Below the pieces are notes generated by a model, which saw nothing but the letters and a program-made list of their open reading frames with translations, was not told the origin of the DNA and ran no database searches. From Dehalococcoidia bacterium (GTDB lineage: Bacteria > Chloroflexota > Dehalococcoidia > GIF9 > AB-539-J10): a DNA stretch of 12,238 nt. A program made the translations under genes and the position numbers. Positions 12,208 through 12,238 of this stretch are shown in pieces (position 1 is the stretch's first letter; every line of letters starts with the position of its first letter). Location: assembly GCA_023129815.1 (NCBI GenBank), contig JAGMBH010000113.1, forward strand, positions 1 through 12,238, read 5' to 3'.

Positions 12208-12238
12208 ATGATAAGAAGCAGTCAGCACGCAGTGGTCA
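12208..12238 (+). CDS. First codons of a downstream gene (cut by window edge)
   Basis: An ATG two bases after the Cys-rich gene's stop opens MIRSSQHAVV and runs off the window. GGGGA about nine bases upstream could be the ribosome site. The spacing suggests an operon, but ten codons are too few to name a product. Confidence 0.35.
   Translation, partial: MIRSSQHAVV

Overview
The window looks like a piece of a mid-GC bacterial chromosome. I suspect Chloroflexota (Dehalococcoidia-like). That placement is an inference from the gene mix: a single-domain GuaB3-type IMP dehydrogenase, a PflX-type radical SAM protein, a tRNA gene without encoded CCA, and families of small palindromic repeats. It rests on no database search.

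Left flank (1-2344): a DegV-family lipid-binding protein (minus strand, cut by the window edge) is transcribed divergently from a small winged-helix regulator, which is followed by a PflX-like radical SAM gene. The degV promoter is a perfect TTGACA-N17-TATAAT on the minus strand, and a 17-bp near-palindrome covers its -10 box.

Middle (about 2400-9120): this resembles a decayed genomic island in or beside a tRNA-Thr(CGT) gene. The intact tRNA (9121-9192) is at the right end. A copy of its -10 region and 5' half, broken in the anticodon loop, is at the left end (2401-2461). Between them lie a Shedu-like DUF4263 nuclease, a MazEF-type toxin-antitoxin pair, a HepT-MntA pair with textbook motifs and a cyclophilin lipoprotein. 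There are also broken genes: an IS3 OrfA fragment, a 5'-truncated IS1595-family transposase, a frameshifted protein of about 120 aa and a frameshifted small gene. Two direct repeats of about 270 bp (copies A and B), a related 143-bp inverted-repeat-ended element (copy C) and a separate 70-bp palindromic element punctuate the island. No integrase is visible.

Right flank (9121-12238): tRNA-Thr is followed after 11 nt by a TIM-barrel-like gene with a poly-Glu tail, then a LysE-family transporter. Convergent to these is guaB3, with its own good promoter. Divergent from guaB3 is a 67-residue Cys-rich protein behind a perfect 8-bp hairpin, followed by the first codons of another gene.

Working together: the flanks are housekeeping or metabolic genes, while the centre is accessory. 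The centre combines defence (Shedu), toxin-antitoxin modules and repeat/IS debris, as expected for a tRNA-associated hotspot. The least explained signal is the A/B repeat family, whose hairpins are kept by paired base changes between copies.
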